Part shown: positions 35,588 to 44,058 of the stretch, one piece after another
Layout of the letters: the number at the start of each line of letters is the position of its first letter
How positions within the stretch are numbered: the first letter of the stretch is position 1
NCBI RefSeq assembly: GCF_023272795.1
Contig: NZ_CP096829.1
Coordinates: 1,426,001-1,490,000, forward strand
Length of the DNA stretch: 64,000 bases
Direction of reading: 5' to 3'
DNA from: Flavobacterium humidisoli
GTDB lineage: Bacteria; Bacteroidota; Bacteroidia; Flavobacteriales; Flavobacteriaceae
Translations under genes and position numbers: made by a program
Notes under the pieces: model-generated
What the model was told of the DNA's origin: nothing
What the model saw: only the letters and a program-made list of their open reading frames with translations
Database searches by the model: none

Positions 35588-36010
35588 TTAATTTGCTTCT
35601 CTGTAAATGTTTCGGTCCAAAGTAATGTTCAGCCTGGAAAGCATTTCGGCAATATCAAAACCTTCTTTTTTATATGCATTCTGTACACTTTCTTTAGCTT
35701 TTTTTACAGCGGTTTCATTTTCCCAAACGGCAATTGTTATATAAATTGAGTTTCCGTTTTCGTCTGTACGTTCGTAAGTTTCATCTTTTATAAATCCGCT
35801 TAAGTGCTTAATGAAGTTTCTGTTTATGCTTACTCTTTTTAGAAATTCCTGTTTTGATTTTTCGGGAACGATAAATTGATCAATAAAGATTTGTTTCATG
35901 GATTCTGATTTTTTGGTTTCTGAATTTGATGCGGCAATTGATGTCTGAGCTTGTGTTTTAATACCAAACAATGTCAAACAGATGATGGTGATCAAAAGAT
36001 TTGTTTTCAT
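35588..36010 (-). CDS. Exported antibiotic biosynthesis monooxygenase (ABM) domain protein
   Basis: A 140-residue protein with a signal peptide (LITIICLTLFGIKTQAQ) and a dimeric ferredoxin-fold ABM domain (FIVPEKSKQEFLKRVSINRN and SIYITIAVWENETAVKKAKE). It follows an AraC regulator gene on the same strand with a 68-base gap. The export signal is unusual for an ABM protein. Function unknown; it may handle reactive quinones or heme-like compounds. Confidence 0.8.
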   Translation of the reverse strand: MKTNLLITIICLTLFGIKTQAQTSIAASNSETKKSESMKQIFIDQFIVPEKSKQEFLKRVSINRNFIKHLSGFIKDETYERTDENGNSIYITIAVWENETAVKKAKESVQNAYKKEGFDIAEMLSRLNITLDRNIYREAN

Positions 36011-36078
36011 AATTCTTAGTTTTTGTTGATGTAAAATTCAGAATTGTGAGAGCCAAAAAATTGTAAAAAATCATTGAT

Positions 36079-36852
36079 TTACCAAAAAGAAGGAAATTTG
36101 AAAAACTCAGATGGAGTTTGTCCCGTAAATAGGTTAAAGTCTTTATTAAAGTGTGATTGATCAAAATAGCCTGCATCTAATGCAAGATCGAGAAGGTTTT
36201 TGTGATGTTGTTTTTGATCGATAATAGATTTGATTCGAACTACATAACAAAATTGTTTTGGCGAAGAACCAATTGTTTTTCTAAATCTTTTTTCGAAAGC
36301 ATCCTGACTGATAAAGAGTGTATCTGCCAATTCTTTTATTTTAATAATACCTTTTTTGGATTGGATTATAGAAACAGCAGTCAAGATTAATTTATCAGGT
36401 TTATAATTGTGCAATTTAGACAACAGAAATTGTTCTACAATTGCAATTTTTTGGGTATTGCTTTTTGCTTCGGCTAGAAACCCTTCTATAATTACTATTT
36501 TTTGTCGCGGAATAAAATTGTCTAATGAAACACTCTCTTCAAATAATTCATGAAGCGGTTCTCTGAAAAAAGCCGTGGCCCCCGTTTCCTTAAATTGAAC
36601 AACCAGAGTGGTTGTATTTTTAGAATAATTGATTAGACGAACAGATTTTCGAATTCCCGAAATCGTAGAAATGGGCAACTTTTCCTTACTATTTTCTTTA
36701 ATGTAATTAACGTCTCCATTACAGCGAAAAGCTATTGCCAAAGAAGTATTAGGCAAAACCCTATTGATCAATTCGTCCTGACTTTCTATAATTCGGTACG
36801 TCTTGATGAAAGGTCTTAATTGTTCTGTGGGAATATAATCTAGAATTTTCAT
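36079..36852 (-). CDS. AraC family transcriptional regulator
   Basis: A 257-residue regulator with an N-terminal sensory half (PTEQLRPFIKTYRIIESQDE) and a C-terminal AraC domain (GIIKIKELADTLFISQDAFE and LLDLALDAGYFDQSHFNKDF, ending TGQTPSEFFKF). It is probably co-transcribed with the downstream ABM gene. TATCTTTG on the minus strand (36881-36888) is its -7 box, 29 bases from the start. Confidence 0.9.
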   Translation of the reverse strand: MKILDYIPTEQLRPFIKTYRIIESQDELINRVLPNTSLAIAFRCNGDVNYIKENSKEKLPISTISGIRKSVRLINYSKNTTTLVVQFKETGATAFFREPLHELFEESVSLDNFIPRQKIVIIEGFLAEAKSNTQKIAIVEQFLLSKLHNYKPDKLILTAVSIIQSKKGIIKIKELADTLFISQDAFEKRFRKTIGSSPKQFCYVVRIKSIIDQKQHHKNLLDLALDAGYFDQSHFNKDFNLFTGQTPSEFFKFPSFW

Positions 36853-36885
36853 CTTGTATGTAGTTTACAATCAGCAAAATCAAAG

Positions 36886-36915
36886 ATAAAAAAAAACGAG
36901 GCAAAATACCTCGTT
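36886..36915 (-). terminator. Terminator of the DUF3050 gene
   Basis: AACGAGG (36895-36901) pairs with CCTCGTT (36909-36915); on the minus strand a T-run follows. Confidence 0.75.
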
Positions 36916-36923
36916 GTTGTTTT

Positions 36924-37706
36924 TTAAACCATTTCGGTTTTCATCACGATTTCTTCTTCGATGGCATTCCAAAGTGCGATACGTCTTTCTAGGGCAAGAA
37001 TTGAAACTTCTTCAACCTCTTTCCATTTTTGAGCATCTTCTTCACATAATTCTGTAATCATTTGCATAGCCATTGGTCCATGTTCGTCGGCATCCAATTC
37101 AATATGTCTTTCAAAATAGTATAGCAATTTTGTTAAATCTGTATCTGGAAGGTTTTTCTGGAAATTTTTCAAAATCTGAGTAAACATACTCGGAATCAAA
37201 TCTTCTCTTCCAAAGGTAAATGCAGCGGCAATTTCGTGTGGTTTTCCTTCTTCGATAACTCTAAATGTAAAATCAAGGAAAGATTTTACATTTGGATGTA
37301 ATGAACTTTGTTTGATGGCAACAAATATATTTTGAAGCGAATGTACTTCTGATAAAAAGCTTAAAACTCCAGTTGTATTGGCTCCACAAGCTTCCATTGC
37401 TTCCAGATACATTTCGTAGTGGCTTTGTCTTCTTCCGTCAATTGTCAAATCGGTTTCTTCTGCAAGAACAATTTCGTTAATTAAATAACGAGTTTCTGGG
37501 TTTTTAGTTGCAAACCAAGGTGTTGTTGTGCAAGTAAGTTTAGCCTGCAATGCTTTTAAAAGTGACATAAAATCCCAAACAGCATAAACGTGTGTTTCTA
37601 GAAAGCTGTGTAAGTCATCTATGTTTTGAATCTTATTGTATAAAGAATGGTGTAATAGTTGGTCTTTTTGTGTTTGTATGCTTTTGTTTATCGTTTCGAT
37701 ATTCAT
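36924..37706 (-). CDS. DUF3050 family protein (heme-oxygenase-like fold)
   Basis: A 260-residue protein of the DUF3050 family, mostly helical, with HSFLETHVYAVWDFMSLLKA near the N terminus, EIVLAEETDLTIDGRRQSHY in the middle and YYFERHIELDADEHGPMAMQ near the end. His and Glu spaced in this way suggest a di-iron or heme-oxygenase-like fold (inference). A -7 box (37724-37731 minus) and terminator (36886-36915) flank it, so it is monocistronic. Function unknown. Confidence 0.82.
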   Translation of the reverse strand: MNIETINKSIQTQKDQLLHHSLYNKIQNIDDLHSFLETHVYAVWDFMSLLKALQAKLTCTTTPWFATKNPETRYLINEIVLAEETDLTIDGRRQSHYEMYLEAMEACGANTTGVLSFLSEVHSLQNIFVAIKQSSLHPNVKSFLDFTFRVIEEGKPHEIAAAFTFGREDLIPSMFTQILKNFQKNLPDTDLTKLLYYFERHIELDADEHGPMAMQMITELCEEDAQKWKEVEEVSILALERRIALWNAIEEEIVMKTEMV

Positions 37707-37730
37707 TTTAAAAAATTTTAATGCAAAGAT

Positions 37731-37760
37731 AAAAAGCTTCTTTATTAGAAGAAGCTTTTT
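37731..37760 (-). terminator. Terminator of the acyl-CoA dehydrogenase gene
   Basis: AAAAAGCTTCTT and AAGAAGCTTTTT form a perfect 12-base stem around a six-base loop, directly between gcdH-like and DUF3050 genes. Confidence 0.8.
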
Positions 37761-37795
37761 AAGATTGATTTTGTATATATTTTAATAATTATCAA

Positions 37796-38974
37796 TTATT
37801 TAAACGCAGGGATTCCGGTTACATCCATTCCAGTTATTAATAAATGTATATCGTGAGTTCCTTCGTAAGTAATCACACTTTCAAGGTTCATCATGTGGCG
37901 CATAATGGAGTACTCGCCAGTGATTCCCATACCTCCAAGCATTTGTCTTGCTTCGCGAGCAATGGTAATCGCCATGTTAACGTTGTTGCGTTTTGCCATA
38001 GAAATCTGCGCAGTCGTAGCTTTTCCTTCGTTTCTTAAAACACCTAAACGCCAAGTTAATAATTGTGCTTTTGTGATTTCGGTAATCATTTCGGCCAATT
38101 TTTTTTGCTGCAATTGAGTTCCTCCAATTGGTTTTCCGAACTGGATTCTCTCTTTTGCATATCTTAAAGCAGTGTCATAGCAGTCCATTGCAGCGCCAAT
38201 TGCTCCCCATGCAATTCCGTAACGAGCAGAATCTAAACAGCCAAGAGGTGCACCTAAACCAGATTTATTTGGTAAAAGGTTTTCTTTTGGAACTTTTACG
38301 TTATCAAAAATAAGCTCGCCTGTTGCAGATGCACGAAGCGACCACTTATTGTGCGTTTCTGGAGTTGAAAAACCTTCCATGCCACGTTCTACTATTAATC
38401 CGTGAATACGGCCTTCTTCATTTTTAGCCCAAACTATGGCAATATCTGCAAACGGAGCATTTGAGATCCACATTTTAGCACCATTTAAGAGATAATGATC
38501 ACCCATATCTTTAAAATTGGTAATCATACTTCCTGGATCTGAACCATGATCGGGTTCTGTTAAACCAAAACAGCCAATAAATTCCCCTGTAGCTAGTTTT
38601 GGCAGGTATTTCATTCTTTGTTCTTCGTTTCCGTATTTCCATATAGGATACATAACCAAAGAAGATTGAACAGATGAGGTAGATCTCACGCCAGAATCGC
38701 CTCTTTCAATTTCCTGCATAATCAAACCATAAGAAATTTGATCTAGTCCTGCGCCTCCATATTCTACAGGAATATAAGGACCGAAACCACCAATTTCGCC
38801 AAGACCTTTTATAATTTGTTTAGGAAATTCAGCTTTTTGAGCATATTCTTCTATAATAGGAGAAACTTCTCTCTTAACCCACGCACGTGCAGATTCACGA
38901 ACCAATTTGTGTTCGTCTGTTAGCAAATCGTCTAAGTTATAGTAATCTGGAGATTGAAATAGGTCTGGTTTCAT
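37796..38974 (-). CDS. Acyl-CoA dehydrogenase, glutaryl-CoA dehydrogenase type
   Basis: A 392-residue flavoenzyme. The ATG at 38974 (MKPDLFQSPDYYNLDDLLTD) is chosen over one six codons earlier. Signatures: GCFGLTEPDHGSDPGSM (about 129-145), KMWISNAPFADIAIVWAK for FAD/substrate contact, ARQMLGGMGITGEYSI and the catalytic Glu in LESVITYEGTHDIH near residue 369. The sequence resembles glutaryl-CoA dehydrogenase, which oxidises and decarboxylates glutaryl-CoA to crotonyl-CoA in lysine/tryptophan breakdown; a simple short-chain acyl-CoA dehydrogenase is the alternative. Confidence 0.9.
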   Translation of the reverse strand: MKPDLFQSPDYYNLDDLLTDEHKLVRESARAWVKREVSPIIEEYAQKAEFPKQIIKGLGEIGGFGPYIPVEYGGAGLDQISYGLIMQEIERGDSGVRSTSSVQSSLVMYPIWKYGNEEQRMKYLPKLATGEFIGCFGLTEPDHGSDPGSMITNFKDMGDHYLLNGAKMWISNAPFADIAIVWAKNEEGRIHGLIVERGMEGFSTPETHNKWSLRASATGELIFDNVKVPKENLLPNKSGLGAPLGCLDSARYGIAWGAIGAAMDCYDTALRYAKERIQFGKPIGGTQLQQKKLAEMITEITKAQLLTWRLGVLRNEGKATTAQISMAKRNNVNMAITIAREARQMLGGMGITGEYSIMRHMMNLESVITYEGTHDIHLLITGMDVTGIPAFK

Positions 38975-39112
38975 GTTATTTAAATTTAGCAAAGCAAATT
39001 TACTGAATAAAAATATAACAAATAGATATAAAATTGTTATATTTTTTTATAGTAAAAATAAAATTAATAGGAATTTGGCAAATAAATTGTAGTTTATTGA
39101 TAATTTATAGAC

Positions 39113-39120
39113 TATTTTTG
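39113..39120 (+). promoter_or_regulatory. -7 box of the second TPR-AraC regulator
   Basis: TATTTTTG lies 19 bases before the ATG at 39140, the same box and nearly the same short leader as for the regulator at 24028. No clear -33 box. Confidence 0.5.
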
Positions 39121-39139
39121 AATTCCAAAAACAAACTTA

Positions 39140-40915
39140 ATGAGGCTGATCATCTCTTTTTTCTTTTTATTGCTAATACTTTGCAGTGGAGCCGCTCAAA
39201 CCAATGGAAAGCTTACAGAAGAAAAGTATTTAGAACTACAGGATAAAATCCGCTTTAGTGTTAATGGAGATAATGATGAAGGCTTAGGCTATGTCAATCA
39301 GATGCTTAAGTCTAAAAACGACATCCATAAAGCTTTTGCTTATGGCGCAGGTTCGTATTTGTATCAGTTAAAAGGAAATGCTGATAAGTCTGAAAAAATG
39401 TATGCAGAAGCGATAAAGCACTTAAACAAGATTCCTGAATCAAACGAAAAAACAAAACTGGAAGCTTATTTATGTAACTATAGAGGTCTTACTTATTGGA
39501 AAAGATCTAATTATGGTAAGGCTCTAGGCAGCTATCAGGAAGGAGTTAAGCTTTCTTCAAAAATAAGTGATGTTGTTCAAATTGTAAAATTTAAAGCCAA
39601 TATTGCTTTGCTTAATGAAAGTGTTGGCAACTATCAGTTATCTATAAAAATCTTAAAACAAAATGAAGCATTCTTAGACAAGAATGAGAGTCTTTACGAA
39701 AAAGATCAGTTTCAAAATTCTAAAAGTAACACTTATACTAATCTCGGAAATTCTTATGAAGGATATTATTCTAAAAATCGTGAAAAAAGCTATTTATTAG
39801 ATTCTGCAGAATATTATTACAAAAAAAGTGTAGCCTATTCGGATAAATTTATTGATAATAAGACTACTGCTAAACTTAGTTTAGGTAATATTTATGTCTT
39901 TAAAAAGGACTTCACCAACGCCGAAAAAATTTATTACGATATCTCTTTTTATGCAAAACAAGCGGATAATGAATCTCTATATCAAGTCGCTTGTTATAAT
40001 TTAGGAGATCTTTATTATTCGATTAAAAAATATGATAAAGCACTTATATTTTTAAAAAAGGTAGATTCTATTAGTCAAAAAAATAAAACGGTAGACATTA
40101 GTTTTTTTAGGTCTAATTATATACAGGCTAAAATTTACAGTATTAAAAATGAACCTGAGTTAGCCTACAAGCACTCCAAACTATACTTGGATTCTTATGA
40201 AAAATATGAAGGAAATCTAAGAGACGAAGCATTAGAGGTTAACTATAAATTGGGCACGGCCGATCTTAGCGGAGAGATGCTTAGCGTTCAGGAAAAATAT
40301 AAATATGAGGTGTTTTGGAATAAAGCGCTGAAAATATTTTATGTTATTCTCGTAATTGGAATTGTATTTTTTCTCATAAAAAATATTAGGGATAAAAATA
40401 AAGCGCAAAAGAAAATGAACGCTTTAATTGAAGAGTTCAAAGCTAATCTGGAAAAGAAAGAACTTGAAAAAACAGAAATTGAGCAAGTTGCAGCCGAAGC
40501 AATAGTAACAGAAGTTCCAGAAGTAGAGGATGTTGTCTTGAAAAAGGAAAATGCTAATTTGAGCATCGACGAAGCCAAAGAAAATAAAATAGTAGAAAAA
40601 TTATTGCTTTTAGAAGAAAAACTAGAATACTTAAATGCCGATTTTACGCTTTCGTACGCAGCTAAAAAAATAAAGACCAATACCACTTATTTGTCTTATG
40701 TGGTGAATAAAAGATTTGGAAAGTCTTTTAGTGAATATTCTAATGAATTGAAAATTAACTATGTGATCAATCAGATGATTACAAATCATTTGTATCGAAA
40801 ATATTCGACACAGGCAATTGCAGAAAGTGTTGGTTTTAAAAATGCTGTATCTTTTGCAAAATCATTTCGCAAAAGAACCGGAGTGTCTCCAGCTCAGTTT
40901 GCGAATAATATTTAG
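39140..40915 (+). CDS. Membrane TPR sensor with AraC-type DNA-binding domain
   Basis: A 591-residue regulator with the same plan as the protein at 24028-25743. A signal peptide (ISFFFLLLILCSGAAQ), TPR repeats (for example GLTYWKRSNYGKALGSYQEG and ACYNLGDLYYSIKKYDKALI), a membrane helix (IFYVILVIGIVFFLIK, about residues 398-414), a Lys/Glu-rich coiled linker and a C-terminal AraC helix-turn-helix (FTLSYAAKKIKTNTTYLSYV and YSTQAIAESVGFKNAVSFAK). Its stop is only 21 bases from the end of the converging five-peptide array. By position it probably controls the peptide secretion island; signal unknown. Confidence 0.87.
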   Translation: MRLIISFFFLLLILCSGAAQTNGKLTEEKYLELQDKIRFSVNGDNDEGLGYVNQMLKSKNDIHKAFAYGAGSYLYQLKGNADKSEKMYAEAIKHLNKIPESNEKTKLEAYLCNYRGLTYWKRSNYGKALGSYQEGVKLSSKISDVVQIVKFKANIALLNESVGNYQLSIKILKQNEAFLDKNESLYEKDQFQNSKSNTYTNLGNSYEGYYSKNREKSYLLDSAEYYYKKSVAYSDKFIDNKTTAKLSLGNIYVFKKDFTNAEKIYYDISFYAKQADNESLYQVACYNLGDLYYSIKKYDKALIFLKKVDSISQKNKTVDISFFRSNYIQAKIYSIKNEPELAYKHSKLYLDSYEKYEGNLRDEALEVNYKLGTADLSGEMLSVQEKYKYEVFWNKALKIFYVILVIGIVFFLIKNIRDKNKAQKKMNALIEEFKANLEKKELEKTEIEQVAAEAIVTEVPEVEDVVLKKENANLSIDEAKENKIVEKLLLLEEKLEYLNADFTLSYAAKKIKTNTTYLSYVVNKRFGKSFSEYSNELKINYVINQMITNHLYRKYSTQAIAESVGFKNAVSFAKSFRKRTGVSPAQFANNI

Positions 40916-40936
40916 TTTCATAAGATATAGTTATTT

Positions 40937-41089
40937 TTAATTGTTTCCGTTTCCGCCAGTTTTTTTAGGCTCGTTTTGATTATTTGGATCAATAGTTGGA
41001 TCGTCACCTCCTCCTTTAATTGTTTTTTGCTCTTTTCTAGAAATTGCTTCTAATTGAAAATTTCCGAATGTTAATTTGTTATTTTTCAT
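40937..41089 (-). CDS. Double-glycine leader peptide, array copy 1
   Basis: A 50-residue peptide. Its leader includes LTFGNFQLEAISRKEQKTIK followed by GGG; the core starts DDPTIDPNNQNEPKK and ends TGGNGNN. It has no Cys. The leader fits the pattern recognised by C39 peptidases (hydrophobic residues spaced before GG). It is the last copy of the tandem unit when read in the direction of transcription. Confidence 0.82.
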   Translation of the reverse strand: MKNNKLTFGNFQLEAISRKEQKTIKGGGDDPTIDPNNQNEPKKTGGNGNN

Positions 41090-41133
41090 GACTTTATTTT
41101 TTTGGATTAGTTTTTAAGAGTTTTTTCTATTGC

Positions 41134-41283
41134 TTAGGGATTTCCATTCCCACCAGTTTTTTTAGGTTCATTTGGGTCAGTTGGATCAATAACTGGTGCG
41201 TCACCTCCTTTAATTGTTTTTTGCTCCTTTCTAGAGATTGCTTCTAATTGAAAATTTCCGAATGTTAATTTGCTACTTTTCAT
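41134..41283 (-). CDS. Double-glycine leader peptide, array copy 2
   Basis: A 49-residue paralogue. The leader ends QKTIKGG and the core starts DAPVIDPTDP and ends EPKKTGGNGNP. The start codon is preceded by the same AAAAATAAAGTC leader as its siblings, and the spacer to the next copy is 44 bases. Confidence 0.85.
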   Translation of the reverse strand: MKSSKLTFGNFQLEAISRKEQKTIKGGDAPVIDPTDPNEPKKTGGNGNP

Positions 41284-41326
41284 GACTTTATTTTTTTTGA
41301 TAAGTTTTTAAGAGTTTTTCTATTGG

Positions 41327-41476
41327 TTAGGGATTTCCATTTCCGCCAGTTTTTTTAGGCTCGTTTTGATTATTTGGATCAATAACTGGATCATCACCTC
41401 CTTTAATTGTTTTTAGCTCTTTTCTAGAGATTGCTTCTAATTGAAAATTTTTGAATGTTAATTTGCTATTTTTCAT
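41327..41476 (-). CDS. Double-glycine leader peptide, array copy 3
   Basis: A 49-residue paralogue with leader end LKTIKGG; its core starts DDPVIDPNNQ and ends EPKKTGGNGNP. The core is identical to that of copy 4, while leader residues differ, showing recent duplication. Confidence 0.85.
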   Translation of the reverse strand: MKNSKLTFKNFQLEAISRKELKTIKGGDDPVIDPNNQNEPKKTGGNGNP

Positions 41477-41518
41477 GACTTTATTTTTTAGATTAGTTTT
41501 TAAGAGTTTTTCTATTGC

Positions 41519-41662
41519 TTAGGGATTTCCATTCCCGCCAGTTTTTTTAGGCTCGTTCTGATTATTTGGATCAATAACTGGATCGTCACCTCCTTTAATT
41601 GTTTTTAGCTCTTTTCTAGAAATTGCTTCTAATTGAAAATTTTTGAATTTGTTATTTTTCAT
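41519..41662 (-). CDS. Double-glycine leader peptide, array copy 4
   Basis: A 47-residue paralogue. The leader lacks the Leu-Thr pair found near residue 6 in other copies (NNKFKNFQLEAISRK) but keeps the frame, and the core after KGG is identical to copy 3. In-frame loss of two codons argues that the peptide is under coding selection. Confidence 0.85.
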   Translation of the reverse strand: MKNNKFKNFQLEAISRKELKTIKGGDDPVIDPNNQNEPKKTGGNGNP

Positions 41663-41705
41663 GATTTTATTTTTTTGGATCAGTTTTTAAAAGTTTTTCT
41701 ATTGT

Positions 41706-41846
41706 TTAGGCATTTCCTTTTCCGCCAGTTTTTTTAGGCTCATTAGTATCATTGGGTTCCTTGTATCCGCCTCTAATTATTTTTTGTTCTTCTCTAGAAA
41801 TGGTATCTATTTGAAAATCTTTGAATGTTAATTTTGAATTTTTCAT
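41706..41846 (-). CDS. Double-glycine leader peptide, array copy 5 (promoter-proximal, divergent)
   Basis: A 46-residue paralogue and the most diverged: leader LTFKDFQIDTISREEQKIIR before GG, core YKEPNDTNEPKKTGGKGNA. The NEPKKTGG heart of the core and the Thr-Phe-x-x-Phe-Gln leader block are kept, so these are the likely functional parts. It is the first copy transcribed. Confidence 0.83.
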   Translation of the reverse strand: MKNSKLTFKDFQIDTISREEQKIIRGGYKEPNDTNEPKKTGGKGNA

Positions 41847-42438
41847 GACTTTAATATTTATTGTTGTTTAAAAAAATTAGTACTATAAATCTTTCATATT
41901 TTTTTTTGGCAGTCCTATTAAATGCGATAAGAAACCACGCTATAAATTGATTATGTATTTTTTTTTGGGTTTATTTTTTGGTCTTTAAAGCAATAGAAAA
42001 AAGATATTGTTTGTAGGTTAATTCTGTTGTTTTTTGAATTGTTTTTCTATGCTCTTTAGGGGTATTTTTTACTTTTTTTTGAGGGGCAATTCTGGACAAT
42101 ATTGGTCATTTTTTGCATCCTGTTTTTATGATTTTTTATTTGTAAAATCACCTGTTTTTAGAGGCCTATTTTTCATGTTTCTTAATGTTTAGATTATTAC
42201 TTATCCAAAACTAGATAAAAAGGAAAACCGTTAATCGAAAAAGCACTTTTTAAGCTTTTTGACAAAAAAATAAACACATAAACACTTGTTTTTCAAATAG
42301 TTGCTCAATATACTATACTTGGTATAATTTATAAATTGTATGTGGTATAATTAATAAAATGTATGTGTTTATGCGATTTTTATCAATAAAAACCCCAATC
42401 TTTGCAGTGTAATTATGATTTAAAAACGATCAAAAACG
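41847..42438. promoter_or_regulatory. AT-rich divergent control region of the peptide island
   Basis: No gene is seen in these about 590 bases between the peptide array (minus) and the VKOR operon (plus). It contains long T-runs. A 23-base sequence beginning TGGTATAATT and ending TGTATG occurs twice head to tail with a 23-base period (42320-42342 and 42343-42365, two differences). AAAAAGC (42238-42244) and GCTTTTT (42254-42260) form a small dyad. AATCTTTG at 42397-42404 is a weak -7 box for the VKOR operon. Confidence 0.55.
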
Positions 42439-43995
42439 ATGTTAAAACTGGTCCAAAAATTTCTGCAAATCAATCGCTACTCAGATATCAAAAATGAGTT
42501 TAAGGATCTGTTTTTGTCACATCCAAATTATCCGAGTTTGTTTGCCATTACAGACTCGTTTGATTTGCTTTCTGTGGAGAACGCAGCAGTGAGAGTTTCG
42601 AAAGAGCAGATTGAAGATTTGCCTTCAAACTTTTTGGCTTATTTTAAAGATGAATTAATTCTGGCAGAAAAAATTAAAAGTGGCGTTAGAATCACAACCA
42701 CAAAAAAAGGAACTCAAAAATTATCTTATGATAAATTCCTTTTAGATTGGAATGGTGTAATTGTAGCTATTGAACCAAACAATGTTGTAGCGAGAGATAA
42801 TCTTAAAATAGAATACAATTGGTTGAAATATTTTCTGCCTCTTGCGCTGGTAGCTGGATTATCGTTCTTTTTTAATCGTTTTGATTGGTTTAGCGCTTCC
42901 TTTTTAGTAACATCGGTATTAGGTTTTGTCGTAAGCATCTTTATTGTGCAGGAAAAATGGGGAGTTAAAAACACCGTAATTTCAAAATTCTGTAATTTAA
43001 GTTCTAATACTTCTTGCCATTCAGTAATAAGTTTCAACGATGATATCGCAAATAGATGGTTGAGCTTCTCAGATCTGCCATTGCTTTTCTTTGGTTCAAG
43101 TATCATTGCCATATTAGTCCAACCTTTAAGTTCAGCTATTTTTATTGGATTTTTAAGTCTTTTAGCTATTCCAATAATAGTTTGTTCTATCTGGATTCAG
43201 AAATTCGAGATTCAAAAATGGTGTATAATGTGTTTAGCAATATCATTTTTAATCTTAGTTCAAAGTATTGTTTGGTTTTCGTCAGATCTTTTTACGTTGA
43301 GTTTTAGTTTTAATGATATTTTTCCTTATGTATTTTCTTTACTGCTTTTAATTCCAATCTGGGCGACAGTTAAAGTAATGATTAAAAAAATGCTTGATAA
43401 TGAGAATTCTTTAAAAGAGCTTAAGAAATTTAAAAGAAATTATTCGCTATTAAATTTCTTGTCTAAAAAAGTAAAATATACAAAAGGATTTGAAGATTTA
43501 AGAGGGTTGACGTTTGGTAATAAAAATGCAGGAGTTAGACTTTCTGTAATTCTTAGCCCAAGTTGTGGACATTGTTATAAAACTTTTCAAGAAGCTTTCG
43601 ATTTAGTATTGAAGTTTCCAGACAAAATATTTTTGAATGTTCTTTTTAATATTAATCCAGAAAACAACGACAATCCTTATAAAGCAGTTGTAGAAAGACT
43701 ATTAACAATTAATAGAACGACGCCAGGAAAAACAGTTGAAGCAATCTCAGATTGGTATATTAAGAGAATGGTTCATAAAAAATGGCTTAAAAAATGGAAT
43801 GTTGATTCTGTAAGCATGATGATAAATCAGGAAATTCAGAAACAATACGATTGGTGCTCTATGAACAATTTTAATTATACACCCATTAAAATTGTCAATG
43901 AAAGGCTGTTTCCAAATGAATACGAATTGAATGAATTGAAATATTTCTTAAATGATTTTGTTGAGGAAGTTCAAGTTTTAGAGAAGACAGCATAA
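42439..43995 (+). CDS. C39-like domain + VKOR + thioredoxin-fold disulfide-forming protein
   Basis: A 518-residue membrane protein in three parts. Residues 1-115 resemble a C39 peptidase fold (HPNYPSLFAITDSFDLLSVE) but hold no Cys, so they are catalytically dead and may bind leaders. The middle, with several membrane helices, is a vitamin K epoxide reductase-like domain: a loop Cys pair (SKFCNLSSNTSCHSV) and active-site CxxC in KWCIMCLAISF. The C terminus is a thioredoxin fold with SPSCGHCYKTF and a Thr-Pro loop. It would install disulfides in exported peptides, and the Cys-rich peptides directly downstream are obvious clients. Confidence 0.87.
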   Translation: MLKLVQKFLQINRYSDIKNEFKDLFLSHPNYPSLFAITDSFDLLSVENAAVRVSKEQIEDLPSNFLAYFKDELILAEKIKSGVRITTTKKGTQKLSYDKFLLDWNGVIVAIEPNNVVARDNLKIEYNWLKYFLPLALVAGLSFFFNRFDWFSASFLVTSVLGFVVSIFIVQEKWGVKNTVISKFCNLSSNTSCHSVISFNDDIANRWLSFSDLPLLFFGSSIIAILVQPLSSAIFIGFLSLLAIPIIVCSIWIQKFEIQKWCIMCLAISFLILVQSIVWFSSDLFTLSFSFNDIFPYVFSLLLLIPIWATVKVMIKKMLDNENSLKELKKFKRNYSLLNFLSKKVKYTKGFEDLRGLTFGNKNAGVRLSVILSPSCGHCYKTFQEAFDLVLKFPDKIFLNVLFNINPENNDNPYKAVVERLLTINRTTPGKTVEAISDWYIKRMVHKKWLKKWNVDSVSMMINQEIQKQYDWCSMNNFNYTPIKIVNERLFPNEYELNELKYFLNDFVEEVQVLEKTA

Positions 43996-44058
43996 AAAAA
44001 CAGAAATTTCGACTGTTAAAATAGAAATAGTTAATCCCCCGATTTAAAACCTGCAGTT

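Larger units (their letters stand above)
40937..41846 (-). repeat. Tandem array of five peptide-gene units, about 190-bp period
   Basis: Each unit is a peptide gene of 141-153 bases plus a 42-44 base spacer that is itself conserved (on the plus strand TTTTTAAGAGTTTTTCTATT... ahead of each stop and ...TTCATGACTTTATTTTTT at each start). Spacers and genes are alike in nucleotide sequence, so the whole unit was duplicated, not just the coding part. Confidence 0.9.

Noticed and set aside
40937..41846. CRISPR array (regular repeats about 190 bases apart)
   Set aside because: The repeat unit is a whole reading frame plus spacer, the period is far too long, and there are no short unique spacers or cas genes.
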